Positions 24,619 through 35,339 of a stretch of DNA of 64,000 bases are shown piece after piece. The position numbers and the translations under genes were made by a program. The notes beneath the pieces are model-generated. The model was not told where the DNA came from. It did not search any database and saw only the letters and a program-made list of their open reading frames with translations. This stretch comes from ECT2AJA-044 sp965262845 (GTDB taxonomy: Bacteria; Bacteroidota; Bacteroidia; Flavobacteriales; ECT2AJA-044), in contig CBDHFX010000002.1 of assembly GCA_965262845.1 (NCBI GenBank), positions 1,743,958 to 1,807,957 of the forward strand, written 5' to 3'. Within the stretch, counting starts at the first letter, position 1, and each line of letters starts with the position of its first letter.

Positions 24619-27600
24619 ATGACTCCTGTCAGAGTAGCGATCAAAACCATATGCTGGTCGCTCACCGGCATATTACTTCCCTTTACTGCGGCTGCACAAC
24701 CGGTCCTGGAACTAGAGCAGTACGTTAATACAAATAACGGAAAATTCAGCTATTCCGTTCCATTAGCAGAGATCCCGGCCTTTTACGGTCCTTCCTACCC
24801 TCTTACTGCCAACTACCATTCAGGCATCCGCGTTCATCAGGACGCAGGAACGATCGGCCTGGGATGGTCCCTGCCTGTTGGAGAGATCTTTAGGGTGGTT
24901 AACGGCGTTCCGGATGATTTTAAGGATGCATATGTTCAGTATACGAACTTTGACGGAACGCACAATAAGGATCTGTACTACTACGGACCGGTCCATTTTT
25001 CGGATTTCCCCTCGTCTCCATTTTCTTCCTTATCTAATGGAAACATAACAGAAACGATCATGGACGTCTTTGAAAATGAACAGGGCCTGGTGTTCCCCAA
25101 CTATGATGAGTTCATAGTCCAAACCCCCTTTCTTTCGGGTCGGATGAAGATCAGCCTTCACAATTCGGGAGATCTGAAACAGGAGCTGGTCGTTTCTGGC
25201 AGCGGAAAGGAATTTACCTATAAGTCAGATGACCCGATCAACTCTTCCAAAAGGGTCATGCGCTTTGAAGATGAAAAATGGGCCGCTGATCCAGACAACA
25301 CATCAAAAAATCACGGTACCCGTCATGTTGATTTTTTCCTGAACAGCGAAATTATCCAGGGAGGCACCGGACTCCTGAAGCCGGTTATCTCGGGAGGGCA
25401 GGCTCCAAGAAGAGTGGGATCAAACTTACCGGATCTTATCGGTGGGATCATCATCACCGATGAACAGGGTTATCAATATCATTTTGCCCTGCCCGTTTAT
25501 GTGAGGGACTTTAAAAGCTATAGCTATCCTTTCGATTGGAATCCCAACACGGCGAAGTGGCAGCCAAGAACTACTGCTCAAAGCGGATCAACGGATGAAA
25601 CGACAACGTCTTATTCGGATAAATATGCCACCTCCTGGAAACTCACGGCAATAGTCGGTCCGGACTTTAAGGATGAAAACGGAAACAATATTCCGGATAA
25701 CGGAGACCGTGGCTATTGGATCCGGGTCGATTACGGAGGTTGGATCTGCGCTGATGCGGGCAACAGTAACTTCAGATGGTTTAGACAAGCTATCCCCTTT
25801 ACCTACGGTAAGGAACGGGACGGGAGCCGCTTCCAGATCCTTCCGATCCGAAACTACAACTACCTGGACAAAGAACGGGAATTCTCAGGCTTTGGTTACA
25901 AGCTCAACCGGACGGAACAGCATGTGGAACTCTATTATCCAGACAAGATCGCTACCGCTTCGCATGCAGCCTGCTTCTTCTATAAGCTCCGCAATGACGG
26001 GCATTCCTTCAACACCAACCAGTGGGTGGTACCTAAGCTGCGCCTGACGCGGATCCTGGTATTGCAGCAGGAGCAACTGCCCCTGCTTGGAAACGACCGC
26101 ACCTTTGCTCAAAGTGCTTTCCAAACACCTCCTGGTTCCTCAGGCTCAGGCCTTCTTGAGGACCAGCAGTCCAACTACTCAGGTGTAACCAATGCAATTA
26201 TTGCCGGAGTGCATTTTCTTCAGGACTACTCATTATGCAAGGGCATTCCAAATAGCAGATCCAACTGGAATTACTCAAATACCTCGGCCAATCTGACGCA
26301 ACCTGTCGGGATCAGTCATCTTTATTCGCTCTCTTCACCAGCTAATCACGCAACCGGCGGCAAACTTACCCTCAAAAAAATACAGCGCTATGGCATACAA
26401 AATGTGCCTTCTGAAGCTCCCTATGTTTTCTCTTATGATTACAACCCAATTTTCGATCCGAAAAAAGTGGACCGCTGGGGATACTATCACAAACACAAGA
26501 ACGGTTGGTTTACCTCGGATTTTCATTACCCTTCCTCAGGTGATGACTCCCAGGACCATACAGATGCCTGGAATTTGACCGGTATACGCCTGCCTGGTGG
26601 CAGCAATATGGATATTGCATATGAATCAAATGAATTCACAATGGGATGGTCCAACAGTGGGGAAAGTTCCAAACCAAGGGAATACCTGTTTGTCAGGAGC
26701 TATAACAACGGAATTTTGGAATTGTATGAAGGCGCCAAAACAGAAGGGCTTCTCGGTTCAGGGAGCGACCCGGTGTACATAAATCTGATCGATAGGTCTT
26801 ACTGCACCCCCCACTCAAATGCAGATCCTGTGCTGTACAGGATGTGGGCCAATGTACTGTCCTCCGATTTTAGTGAGTCTCCTGCCGGAAACAGTGACCG
26901 GTTTACCGTAAACGCCACTTTTGAAGAGTCCTGTCCCGGTATGAATGGGGGGGGGCCATTCGATTTCGGATATATAGCCGTTGAAAAAGACAAAATGTAC
27001 GGTTTCGGACCAAGGGTAGCGCAAATCAGGCTCACTGATGCCTCAATCGGACAAGATCAGGCATATCAGGTGGATTTTACCTACGAAAAGGGGATTGGGA
27101 TCGCTTCTCCCAGCAGGTTTACTAAATATGGTCGCTATCTTCGGTATAACAATCTTACAGCTTCCTTCCTAAGCCTTCCTTCAACCATTTATTACCTGTC
27201 TGCCAGGGCGAATTATAATTCCGGTTACGGAACTTCCGCTTCCATCGGTTCCAAACGGTATACATACGGAAGACCGTATAAGGTTGATTATTCAGTAAAT
27301 GTTGATGATTGCGTACCAGGAAGGGTTTTTATTCCTCATTTTTATACCCGGGTGCCGATGCGGTGGCTGGCCGATTCAATAGACACCCAGCCCAGTGGTT
27401 TACCTACCTATCACGGGCACATCATTCCGTCACTGATAATAGATCTGGTAAATAGTTCCAACATGTATGTGGTTGGTAATTATGCTCCTATTGGTAGTAG
27501 CTTTGGCCAGGTGTACACTGGTTCAAATCATCCGACTACATACACTGATGAATGTGGTGACTGGGTTACATCAAATGGCGGGGGAGAATATCCGTACTAT

Positions 27601-29073
27601 ACGGAGTTTTACACTCCTGGCAAAGTAAGCAGAAGTGTTCATTGCACATACAATGTGGGAGGGTTTGGCCGCCTGGTGAAGGTAGAGACCCTGGATTCGG
27701 AAGATAATACCGTTGCTTCAACTACATACCGATATACCATGCTCGGGGGCAGGAACCTGGAATCGTTCCAGACACTTTTGGAACCGGAAAATACGTCTGA
27801 CCCGGATATCGAAACCACCATGCAGGTCCGAACAGACGTTGTTGTGCTCAGAGGGGCCCTTTCCTGGTCCGATAAAGGTGTGCGCGATATACACATCAAT
27901 TCGCGTAATCAATATGGCCAGGTAAAAGATCGGTCAACCTTTATCAGCGGTGAAGGCACCCGGGTGCAGTCAACCAGCTACATGCATCAGAACCCCTCCT
28001 ATACTGAATTTAGGCCCAAAGCCCTTTCAGCCAGCAACGGAAACCGCGTGGCAGCTGTTTCAGAGGTCAGGGAGGAACTCCTCAAAACCAAACGCCCTCC
28101 TTTTTACACCCAGGAAATCCCTGATGGCAGTGACTGCCTTGGGTTAACAAAAATGGAATACGGGGGGGTTAACATGGTAAACTGCAGTGTCTTTTCCGGC
28201 CATTCCCTTCCTCAGGACTATCCGGCCATTCAGATCCGTACAGCCCATTCTTCGGATTGTTCCTCCACCGCTCATTCGGCCAGAAAAGTTACGCTGGTAG
28301 ACCATCACTACCGCCCCATTGAAACGCTCAATGAGATCACAGGCGTGTACTCATCGATCATACGGGATTACGGTGACGGAACGGTCATTGCCACCGTAGA
28401 GGGAACGCGGTACAGAAATATCGGACTGTCAGGATTTGAGTATCAGGAAGACCGGGGCTGCGGATACCAGACCTATTCCACTGGTATCAACGTGCCTTCA
28501 GCAAGTACAGGTGACAATGTCTTCCATACCGGAACCGGGAAACTTTCGATACAAAATTCCACAGCCCAGGTCTTCTGGAAGGCTCATCCTGAAACTGGAA
28601 AAGATTACCGTTTTAGTGTATGGGTACGAGGAAATGATCCCCAAATCCGGATCCAGCGCACAAATAGTGGCTCCATGCCGCCGACCTCGGTAACCTTTAC
28701 AAAATCCGCAGCAGAATCAGCCGGAGCGGTAACTTGTGATGGCTGGACACTGATAGAAGGGACCTATCACCTTAATTACGCTTCTCCTCCTATGAATATG
28801 CCCGAGGTGAAAGTGTTTTTTGAAAGCCCAAATGGATCCGGAGATTTTGATGATTTTAGGTTCTATCCCAGCGAATGCAGTGTTGAGGTGATATATCCGG
28901 ACCGCTACGGACGTCCCCTGTATATTCTGGATCAGAACAACTTTTTTACAAGGCTGGAATATTCAGACAATGTAAATCAAACCTTAGGCCGGTATCAGTA
29001 CATGACCACCTACTACAGAGAAACACCTTTGGGAGAAAAAAAAGCTAAAAAAGAGATTATCAATGCGGAATAA
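24619..29073 (+). CDS. Large secreted RHS/SpvB-like protein (N-terminal component of the RHS locus)
   Basis: A 1484-residue exported protein. The ATG at 24619 starts a signal peptide (MTPVRVAIKTICWSLTGILL ... TAAAQ); an in-frame ATG at 24577 would bury it. The first 120 residues have the region common to Bacteroidota RHS/SpvB-like proteins, including TANYHSGIRVHQDAGTIGLG and WSLPVGEIFRVVNGVPDDF. The long middle is beta-rich with weak YD-type repeats; near residues 1285-1430 there is a carbohydrate-binding-module-like jelly-roll region (FHTGTGKLSIQNSTAQ, GDFDDFRFYPSE). It lacks a toxin-like tip and its stop overlaps the next gene, so it probably works with the RHS protein encoded downstream. 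Function inferred only from the family. Confidence 0.75.
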   Translation: MTPVRVAIKTICWSLTGILLPFTAAAQPVLELEQYVNTNNGKFSYSVPLAEIPAFYGPSYPLTANYHSGIRVHQDAGTIGLGWSLPVGEIFRVVNGVPDDFKDAYVQYTNFDGTHNKDLYYYGPVHFSDFPSSPFSSLSNGNITETIMDVFENEQGLVFPNYDEFIVQTPFLSGRMKISLHNSGDLKQELVVSGSGKEFTYKSDDPINSSKRVMRFEDEKWAADPDNTSKNHGTRHVDFFLNSEIIQGGTGLLKPVISGGQAPRRVGSNLPDLIGGIIITDEQGYQYHFALPVYVRDFKSYSYPFDWNPNTAKWQPRTTAQSGSTDETTTSYSDKYATSWKLTAIVGPDFKDENGNNIPDNGDRGYWIRVDYGGWICADAGNSNFRWFRQAIPFTYGKERDGSRFQILPIRNYNYLDKEREFSGFGYKLNRTEQHVELYYPDKIATASHAACFFYKLRNDGHSFNTNQWVVPKLRLTRILVLQQEQLPLLGNDRTFAQSAFQTPPGSSGSGLLEDQQSNYSGVTNAIIAGVHFLQDYSLCKGIPNSRSNWNYSNTSANLTQPVGISHLYSLSSPANHATGGKLTLKKIQRYGIQNVPSEAPYVFSYDYNPIFDPKKVDRWGYYHKHKNGWFTSDFHYPSSGDDSQDHTDAWNLTGIRLPGGSNMDIAYESNEFTMGWSNSGESSKPREYLFVRSYNNGILELYEGAKTEGLLGSGSDPVYINLIDRSYCTPHSNADPVLYRMWANVLSSDFSESPAGNSDRFTVNATFEESCPGMNGGGPFDFGYIAVEKDKMYGFGPRVAQIRLTDASIGQDQAYQVDFTYEKGIGIASPSRFTKYGRYLRYNNLTASFLSLPSTIYYLSARANYNSGYGTSASIGSKRYTYGRPYKVDYSVNVDDCVPGRVFIPHFYTRVPMRWLADSIDTQPSGLPTYHGHIIPSLIIDLVNSSNMYVVGNYAPIGSSFGQVYTGSNHPTTYTDECGDWVTSNGGGEYPYYTEFYTPGKVSRSVHCTYNVGGFGRLVKVETLDSEDNTVASTTYRYTMLGGRNLESFQTLLEPENTSDPDIETTMQVRTDVVVLRGALSWSDKGVRDIHINSRNQYGQVKDRSTFISGEGTRVQSTSYMHQNPSYTEFRPKALSASNGNRVAAVSEVREELLKTKRPPFYTQEIPDGSDCLGLTKMEYGGVNMVNCSVFSGHSLPQDYPAIQIRTAHSSDCSSTAHSARKVTLVDHHYRPIETLNEITGVYSSIIRDYGDGTVIATVEGTRYRNIGLSGFEYQEDRGCGYQTYSTGINVPSASTGDNVFHTGTGKLSIQNSTAQVFWKAHPETGKDYRFSVWVRGNDPQIRIQRTNSGSMPPTSVTFTKSAAESAGAVTCDGWTLIEGTYHLNYASPPMNMPEVKVFFESPNGSGDFDDFRFYPSECSVEVIYPDRYGRPLYILDQNNFFTRLEYSDNVNQTLGRYQYMTTYYRETPLGEKKAKKEIINAE

Positions 29074-29503
29074 AAGTTTGTTTATACTGACCATGCTGGG
29101 GCTTTCGTTTTTTTCCAGGGCCCAAACCAGCTCGCTCTTCGATACCATCACCCCCATAAGGCAAGCAACGATGCGGTCTGTCCTGGATACCTCAAATGCC
29201 TATGGCATAAGTTCCATGGACAGTATTGAACTGATCCGAACCCAATATGCAACGTACCTCGATACCTCCATTATTGGCCACGTGGAAATAACCCTCTACC
29301 GGCAGCCAGACAGCCTGATGGTCGATTCGATCTATATCCCGCTTGCCGATAGCCTTTTTTATACCGACTTTGGAAGTCGCGTTCAGTTTAGCGGCCAACA
29401 GCTTGTTGTTAAAAGCCCCAACCTCAAAAAAGTCAATAGCCTGTTTGGACAGATCCGCCTGCTCTTCCTGGACCAAACCATTTCCAATGCCATCCCCTTC
29501 TAA
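29063..29503 (+). CDS. Small exported protein between two RHS genes
   Basis: A 146-residue protein with a signal peptide (MRNKSLFILTMLGLSFFSRA). It overlaps the end of the large RHS-like gene by 11 bp, and the following RHS gene starts 10 bp after its stop, so the three are one operon. No family recognised; an accessory or chaperone role for the RHS products is the natural guess. Confidence 0.7.
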   Translation: MRNKSLFILTMLGLSFFSRAQTSSLFDTITPIRQATMRSVLDTSNAYGISSMDSIELIRTQYATYLDTSIIGHVEITLYRQPDSLMVDSIYIPLADSLFYTDFGSRVQFSGQQLVVKSPNLKKVNSLFGQIRLLFLDQTISNAIPF

Positions 29504-29513
29504 AACGATCAAT

Positions 29514-32500
29514 ATGCGCCTCATTGCTTTTTTTATCGCTTTTTGTACGCTGCTGTCCAATGGCACATGGGCCCAGAACTATTTGAGCTGGCAGGAATTT
29601 GAAGGGGCCGAGCCCTGCCCGGGCCTTCTTGCATTTCCGATGCATTCGAAAACGGGCGGAATAATGCTCGCCCGATTTAAATCCGACTTACTTACTTCCG
29701 AGCAACAACTAAGCCTCCCCTTTACAAACGGCTTCTGGTCAATATACGAGCCCGAAGATCAAAATTGGGAAGGATTTAGCTATAGCCTGGGACTCGCCAC
29801 CTCCGAATCAATGAACCCGTCCGAAGGATTATGGGTGGAGGTTTTCCCCTATTCCCATACCGCCAGGTGGACCTATAATGGAGAGCTTATGGGGAAACAG
29901 GAGCTCCGGAACGCCGACAGCCTCCGGCTATACATACTTCCGAAAAACCGTGAATCAGCTTTCATATTGCTATCAGTGGATTCGCGATATGAGCGCAGTG
30001 CCCATCCGAAAAACGAACTGGTACTGTTTAAGCTGGACCTGAGATCCGACCTGCGCCATCTCTCCCTGTTCTTCACTATTCGCATCAATGAAGAACATCT
30101 CGCGTTCCTGAAAGAGCAAAACACAGGACTGTGTGCCCTCTTTTCCCCTGTGGAACAGCAAATAAACACCTTCGATGAAGAAGAAATAAGGATCGTCGAA
30201 AACCGGGAGTACAACCACCAGGACTTCATCCCCCCTGTGTGGACAGATGATGAAGATCCCGGCGAAAGGGAACCACCGGCCGGGACCCCTCCAAAATGCA
30301 ATAGCTCCTTTAGGGTAAGCCCCAGATCGTCCGGCATGATCAAAAATTTTTCGGCTGCTGTGCAGAGCGATGAATACACCTACTCCTGGGATTTTGGAGA
30401 CGGAACCACCGCAACATCCGCTTCACCATCTCATAATTATACAACAGAAGGCCATTATTCAGTAAGTTTAACAGTAAGCAGATCCAATGATCCCGGCACA
30501 GCGCGTACCTCGTATATCCCTGTCTATGCGTCTCTGTTTGTTCCGCCAGCGCCAGGGTCGCTAAAGCCAGTCTTTCCTTCTCAGCCTTCAGTACCGGCAA
30601 ATGTGTCGGAAAATTATCAGGCTACTCAGGTATTTGACGAATCTGAAGATCTGTTCTCATCATCAATTGCATATAAAGACGGACTGGGGCGAAGCTATCA
30701 AACCATAGAGTACACCGAAAACGCACCGTACGCTCATGTCAGACAACAGGTCTATGATGAATTTGGCCGACCGGCCCTGTCAACCAAATCCGCCCCCGTT
30801 GCTCAGGCAGGACTGGGCTTTGTATCAGGCTTTATCAAGGATCCAAACGGCGGAGCCTTTAACTGGCAGGACCTGAACACGACCGACCCGGCTGTAGGTA
30901 CAACCAGTGAGCTGGGAAAATACTATCGGCAAGGGCAGATCGAAGAGCACGTGGCTCAAACCAAAAGACCCTATACTCAAACAAGATATTTAAACCAGCC
31001 CGGAGCCTCTCCCCATATAACAGCCCGCCCGGGAGATGCCTTTGGGATCGGTTCTTCAAAGAAAAAGACAATGACCTTTTCCCTTAGGGCTGGTTCGGAA
31101 CTCGACTATATGTATGGCCATCTTAACAGTTACCTCGTAGATGACTCCGGCTCCCCGCTACGCAATGACAATAAGGACGTGGTTAAAACCATCTCCGAAA
31201 ATGAAGATGGACAAAAATCAGTCTCTTTTTATGGTGCTGACGGCCAGCTAATCGCTACCTGCAGAAGCGGAATAGCTACACAGAAACAGCAGACCAGCTC
31301 AACATGGCTGGAGCCTTTTCAAAGCCAGCTGATCCATGTGCCTTTGAATGAGTTCAAGGTATATTTCCATGGCCGGGCTCATTGGTCACTTGACCAGACA
31401 GATACCGAAGTGACCGTCATGGATGGAGTGACCGGTCAGCCGCTGACCGGCCTTTCTACACCATTTACGGCACAGGGGAACGGAGGATACTATACCATTA
31501 CCCGGATTGCAGGAAGCCTGCCGGAATTCGTTCGCGTGTCAGTAGCGTACACAGACGAGGCCCTTGCAAGATACAACCGCTATTACAGCTGGCGACTTCC
31601 GGGAGCGGAGATCCACAGTGACCTGGATTACACCGACTGGACTTTCAGCTATTATGACCTGCAGGGAAGAATAGTAAAGTCCATTGCGCCAAAGCAAGTT
31701 GACAACTCCTTCTCTGCCGATCCTTCGCAGACGGTTAATATAGTCCGATCGGAAGATCTTCACGGAACTAACGTTAGTACACATAGCATCTTCGCCACAG
31801 AGCATTTACCGGCTTCTTCGGACCCGGCTAATATATGGGTTCATCTGAGACTGCAAAGCCATCTGTCTGCGAATGGGGGCGGGGGCACAGGACCCGTGAT
31901 CCTGTCGGCAATGCCGGGGGGGACGCCAGCAGCTTCGGGTACTTCACAAAATTATAATATGCTCCCCGGGGATCAGATACCGCCCAACGGAAGTCCCTAT
32001 ATAACCCCTCCCTACACGACGTTTTTTAACCCAAATGATGTTTTAAACGCCTATACTGTGACCAAGGTTTCCACAGCGAATATCCGGATACTCTTCCCAA
32101 ATAACACCGGTAACCAGGTTACTCTGACTTATACCGTTTCATACTACAAAATTATAACTGTTGATGGTACCCACATCCGTAATTACTCCGAGTATTGGAC
32201 CGACGGGTTCAAACAGTGGTCTGTGTTAAACATTCCTTCCGATTTTAGATTCCAATATATTTCCGGTACATATACCGCCACATATGGCCCAATAGGTGGC
32301 TCAGGATGGTGTGGAACCACACCTATTGTGTCCACTGGTACACTTACTTCCAATCCGCCACCAAATGAGTCAGTATTGATTTCCAATGCTTCTTCATTGA
32401 ACGTTCGTCTTCGCCTGGATATCAGATCCGGAACCGGCGGGGATGCCACCGGCGGGAATAGTACCAGCAGCCATTATATAACGAAATATACCTATGATGA

Positions 32501-35339
32501 CTTTGGTCGCCTGACCAAGCTAGAGCACCCGGATGCTGGAACTACCCGCATAAAATATAACTCAAAAGGCCAGCCGCGATTCATTCAAACCGCCGAAAAT
32601 GCCGCGAATAATGTGGTGCAATACCGAAATTATGATAACAACAACCGACTTGTCGAGGCAGGAGACGTGCCATTTACCGCCATTTTCGGGCCGGGGACTT
32701 CACTAGGCTGGTCTGCACTCAATCCTGACGGCCTGCAAGGTTTCTTGTGGGAAAACCTTTCCACCAGCTGGTATTATTACGACACCTACCCTTCCTCCTA
32801 CCCCATTCCTTCCTCTTATGCAACAGCTACCAACTATTCCTATTCCAGTTACTATACAGCTGGAAAACTTACCGTCGCCAGCAACGGGCACAGTACCAAA
32901 TGGTTCGGATATGACTATAAAGGCCGCCTCAAATGGGAAATCACCGAAATAATGATGGCAGATGGCCAAACCCAAACCCGTGCAAAGCACTATCACTATG
33001 ACTATTTCGACCGGCTGACCAAAACAGTATACAACCCCGAAAACCCAAACCTCGCCATTAGCCAGCAAAACCAGTATGACACCGATTTCCCCACCCAATT
33101 GGACAAGGTCCTTATAGACTATGATCCAAACAATACGCAGTACGGGCAAATAGCGGATTACAGCTACTACCAGTCCGGCCAGCTTAAACGAACCGAACTG
33201 GGTAATTATCATCAAGGTATAGACTACCTCTATACGGTTGAAGGCTGGCTTAAGGCAATCAATGCTCCGGTATACAGTACCGCCACCACAACAACAAACC
33301 ATGACCCGGGAGGCGATAAACCAGCCGACAATAATTTTCAGCAGGATCTGTTTGGTATGAGCCTGGATTATTATTCCGGGGATTACAAGAGCGCAGATAA
33401 TCTGCTGGGCATGGTGGGCAATAATGTTGGATTCTCCAACAACTCGGCAGGGAATTCCCACACGGGAAAGGTGATGGCCCATAACTGGTATCAGGCATAT
33501 AGTTTAACTGGTCTCTCATTTGGCCAAACACAATCCTACCAATACTCCTATGATCACAAAAACCAACTTACCCAGGCTGTTTATGGCACGTTAAACATCT
33601 CCGGTAGTTTTCTCTACGACGATGCATTCAAAGTGTCCGGCATATCCTATGACGACAACGGAAACATCCTTTCGATCAAGCGTCGCGACCAAGGCGGAAC
33701 TTTGCTCGATGATCTGACCTATTCCTATGCAGCAGGCAAAAACAGGTTGTCCTCGCTTACTGATGCGGTGACCACCACGCCTTATTTGGGAGACGTGGAA
33801 ACTTCAGGACAAGCCATGAGCTTTGGCTTTAATGCCAGCGGCCAGCTTTCCTCCCAACCCTATGATGGCTATACGATGACGTACAACGGCCTCGGGCAGC
33901 TGGCCACAGTGAGCTCTTCAGCAGGAGTTGTCAAGAAATACGCCTACGGACCCCTTGGAGAGCTCGTTATAAAAGAAACCAGACCGAATTCATCACAGCC
34001 GAAAACGGAACTTTATTTCGTATTTGCCGGACAAACGGAGGAAGTCTATCGTAGTCAGGGTTATGGCGCCTCCAGCCATTATATCTACGGAAATGGTCGT
34101 ATCGGAACCATAGAACGAACCACTTCCAAAATGATCTTTGAGATCCAGGATCATTTGGGTCATGTCCGCACTCAATTTGAGGCTAATCCCTCCGGGAACC
34201 TGACTACTACGTCTTTAGCTGATTATTTCCCCTTCGGAATGGCCCTGCCCGGTCGCAGCTACAACTTCTCCGATCAGTCTCATGCCTTTCAGGGGGCTTT
34301 TGCCCGGAGGGATCATGACACCCGGTGGGATGAGTTCCTGCTGCGCAATTACGATGCCCGTATTGGTCAGTTCCTCTCGGTTGATCCCTTTTTGCAGTAT
34401 GCCTCTCCCTATGTGGCTATGGGCAATAATCCGTTAAGTGTGGTGGACCCCACCGGTGGACTGGGTATGGATCTGAGCCCTGAAGTGGGACCAATAGAGC
34501 ATAGGGATTATGATTATAACTGGGAGATAGCCTTTGAGCTGGTCTATGGGTTTGGCATGAATATGTATGAGGCCAGGCTATTGGCTATGAGCAGCGGGGT
34601 AAGGGGTCTGCATATAGCCCGGGAGATGGCTGCGTTCGGATATGAATGGAAGGAGGGTTCCGGATGGGGTTTTTGGAAAAAGGCCAATTTCAAGGATGCG
34701 CAGCGACACCCTCCTTTCAGGGGTCTGGATAAAATGAATGTTTTGTCCACCGTAACGGTCGGAGAGCAATGGGTAGAGGTCTATAATCCTTTGGATAAGT
34801 ATTGGGCGGCCTCATACGAATACAAACCGATGACCGAGCGTTTTTACAGTCAGCCAAGGGACTTTTCCAACTCCAAAACTGCCCTTGGTGCTGGGGGCTT
34901 GCTGTATGGTATTGGTCAAAACGTTATGGCCCCCGGAGATCAATGGTTAGGCAATAACGGGAAGTATTATAACAAATCCTGGGGAGGGAATAAATGGACG
35001 GGAAGCAGATCCGGGGCATTAAAGATAGCTAAAGCAGCTAAGCTGGCCGGTAGGGCTACGTTTTTTGGGGGGGCTGCAATTAGTATCTCCGAAGGAGTAT
35101 ATCATGGTGCACAAGGCAATTACGCAGAGATTGCCAAACCAGGTTTGGATCTTGGAATGGGGACAGCAGCAGCCTTTGGAGGCCCTATCGGATTAACTAT
35201 TGGTGGATTCTATCTTATTATCGACGTTACAATTGGCTGGGATAATGCCATGCAAAGCCATGGGAGTATCACCAGGCAAAATCAAGCCATTCTCGGACCA
35301 AGTTGGAATGCGTTCAGAATGGAAGGCGGAATAAGATAA
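29514..35339 (+). CDS. Full-length RHS repeat protein with PKD domain and C-terminal tip
   Basis: A 1941-residue exported RHS protein. The ATG at 29514 gives the signal peptide MRLIAFFIAFCTLLSNGTWA; earlier in-frame starts overlap the upstream gene. Near residues 283-322 lies a PKD domain (YSWDFGDGTTATSASPSHNY). Many YD repeats follow (for example YTYDDFGRLTKLEHPDAGTT). The core closes with DYFPFGMALPGR, LLRNYDARIGQFLSVDPFLQ and NNPLSVVDPTGG near residue 1650, the hallmark junction after which RHS proteins carry a variable effector tip. The tip here (about 290 residues) is not recognisable; its end is Gly/Ala-rich and hydrophobic (LDLGMGTAAAFGGPIGLTIG), perhaps membrane-interacting. Its stop overlaps a small membrane protein gene, the likely immunity partner. 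Confidence 0.85.
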   Translation: MRLIAFFIAFCTLLSNGTWAQNYLSWQEFEGAEPCPGLLAFPMHSKTGGIMLARFKSDLLTSEQQLSLPFTNGFWSIYEPEDQNWEGFSYSLGLATSESMNPSEGLWVEVFPYSHTARWTYNGELMGKQELRNADSLRLYILPKNRESAFILLSVDSRYERSAHPKNELVLFKLDLRSDLRHLSLFFTIRINEEHLAFLKEQNTGLCALFSPVEQQINTFDEEEIRIVENREYNHQDFIPPVWTDDEDPGEREPPAGTPPKCNSSFRVSPRSSGMIKNFSAAVQSDEYTYSWDFGDGTTATSASPSHNYTTEGHYSVSLTVSRSNDPGTARTSYIPVYASLFVPPAPGSLKPVFPSQPSVPANVSENYQATQVFDESEDLFSSSIAYKDGLGRSYQTIEYTENAPYAHVRQQVYDEFGRPALSTKSAPVAQAGLGFVSGFIKDPNGGAFNWQDLNTTDPAVGTTSELGKYYRQGQIEEHVAQTKRPYTQTRYLNQPGASPHITARPGDAFGIGSSKKKTMTFSLRAGSELDYMYGHLNSYLVDDSGSPLRNDNKDVVKTISENEDGQKSVSFYGADGQLIATCRSGIATQKQQTSSTWLEPFQSQLIHVPLNEFKVYFHGRAHWSLDQTDTEVTVMDGVTGQPLTGLSTPFTAQGNGGYYTITRIAGSLPEFVRVSVAYTDEALARYNRYYSWRLPGAEIHSDLDYTDWTFSYYDLQGRIVKSIAPKQVDNSFSADPSQTVNIVRSEDLHGTNVSTHSIFATEHLPASSDPANIWVHLRLQSHLSANGGGGTGPVILSAMPGGTPAASGTSQNYNMLPGDQIPPNGSPYITPPYTTFFNPNDVLNAYTVTKVSTANIRILFPNNTGNQVTLTYTVSYYKIITVDGTHIRNYSEYWTDGFKQWSVLNIPSDFRFQYISGTYTATYGPIGGSGWCGTTPIVSTGTLTSNPPPNESVLISNASSLNVRLRLDIRSGTGGDATGGNSTSSHYITKYTYDDFGRLTKLEHPDAGTTRIKYNSKGQPRFIQTAENAANNVVQYRNYDNNNRLVEAGDVPFTAIFGPGTSLGWSALNPDGLQGFLWENLSTSWYYYDTYPSSYPIPSSYATATNYSYSSYYTAGKLTVASNGHSTKWFGYDYKGRLKWEITEIMMADGQTQTRAKHYHYDYFDRLTKTVYNPENPNLAISQQNQYDTDFPTQLDKVLIDYDPNNTQYGQIADYSYYQSGQLKRTELGNYHQGIDYLYTVEGWLKAINAPVYSTATTTTNHDPGGDKPADNNFQQDLFGMSLDYYSGDYKSADNLLGMVGNNVGFSNNSAGNSHTGKVMAHNWYQAYSLTGLSFGQTQSYQYSYDHKNQLTQAVYGTLNISGSFLYDDAFKVSGISYDDNGNILSIKRRDQGGTLLDDLTYSYAAGKNRLSSLTDAVTTTPYLGDVETSGQAMSFGFNASGQLSSQPYDGYTMTYNGLGQLATVSSSAGVVKKYAYGPLGELVIKETRPNSSQPKTELYFVFAGQTEEVYRSQGYGASSHYIYGNGRIGTIERTTSKMIFEIQDHLGHVRTQFEANPSGNLTTTSLADYFPFGMALPGRSYNFSDQSHAFQGAFARRDHDTRWDEFLLRNYDARIGQFLSVDPFLQYASPYVAMGNNPLSVVDPTGGLGMDLSPEVGPIEHRDYDYNWEIAFELVYGFGMNMYEARLLAMSSGVRGLHIAREMAAFGYEWKEGSGWGFWKKANFKDAQRHPPFRGLDKMNVLSTVTVGEQWVEVYNPLDKYWAASYEYKPMTERFYSQPRDFSNSKTALGAGGLLYGIGQNVMAPGDQWLGNNGKYYNKSWGGNKWTGSRSGALKIAKAAKLAGRATFFGGAAISISEGVYHGAQGNYAEIAKPGLDLGMGTAAAFGGPIGLTIGGFYLIIDVTIGWDNAMQSHGSITRQNQAILGPSWNAFRMEGGIR

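Noticed and set aside
31861..31925. Runs of G in the large RHS genes as frameshift sites
   Set aside because: The reading frames continue intact across them, so there is no sign of disruption.
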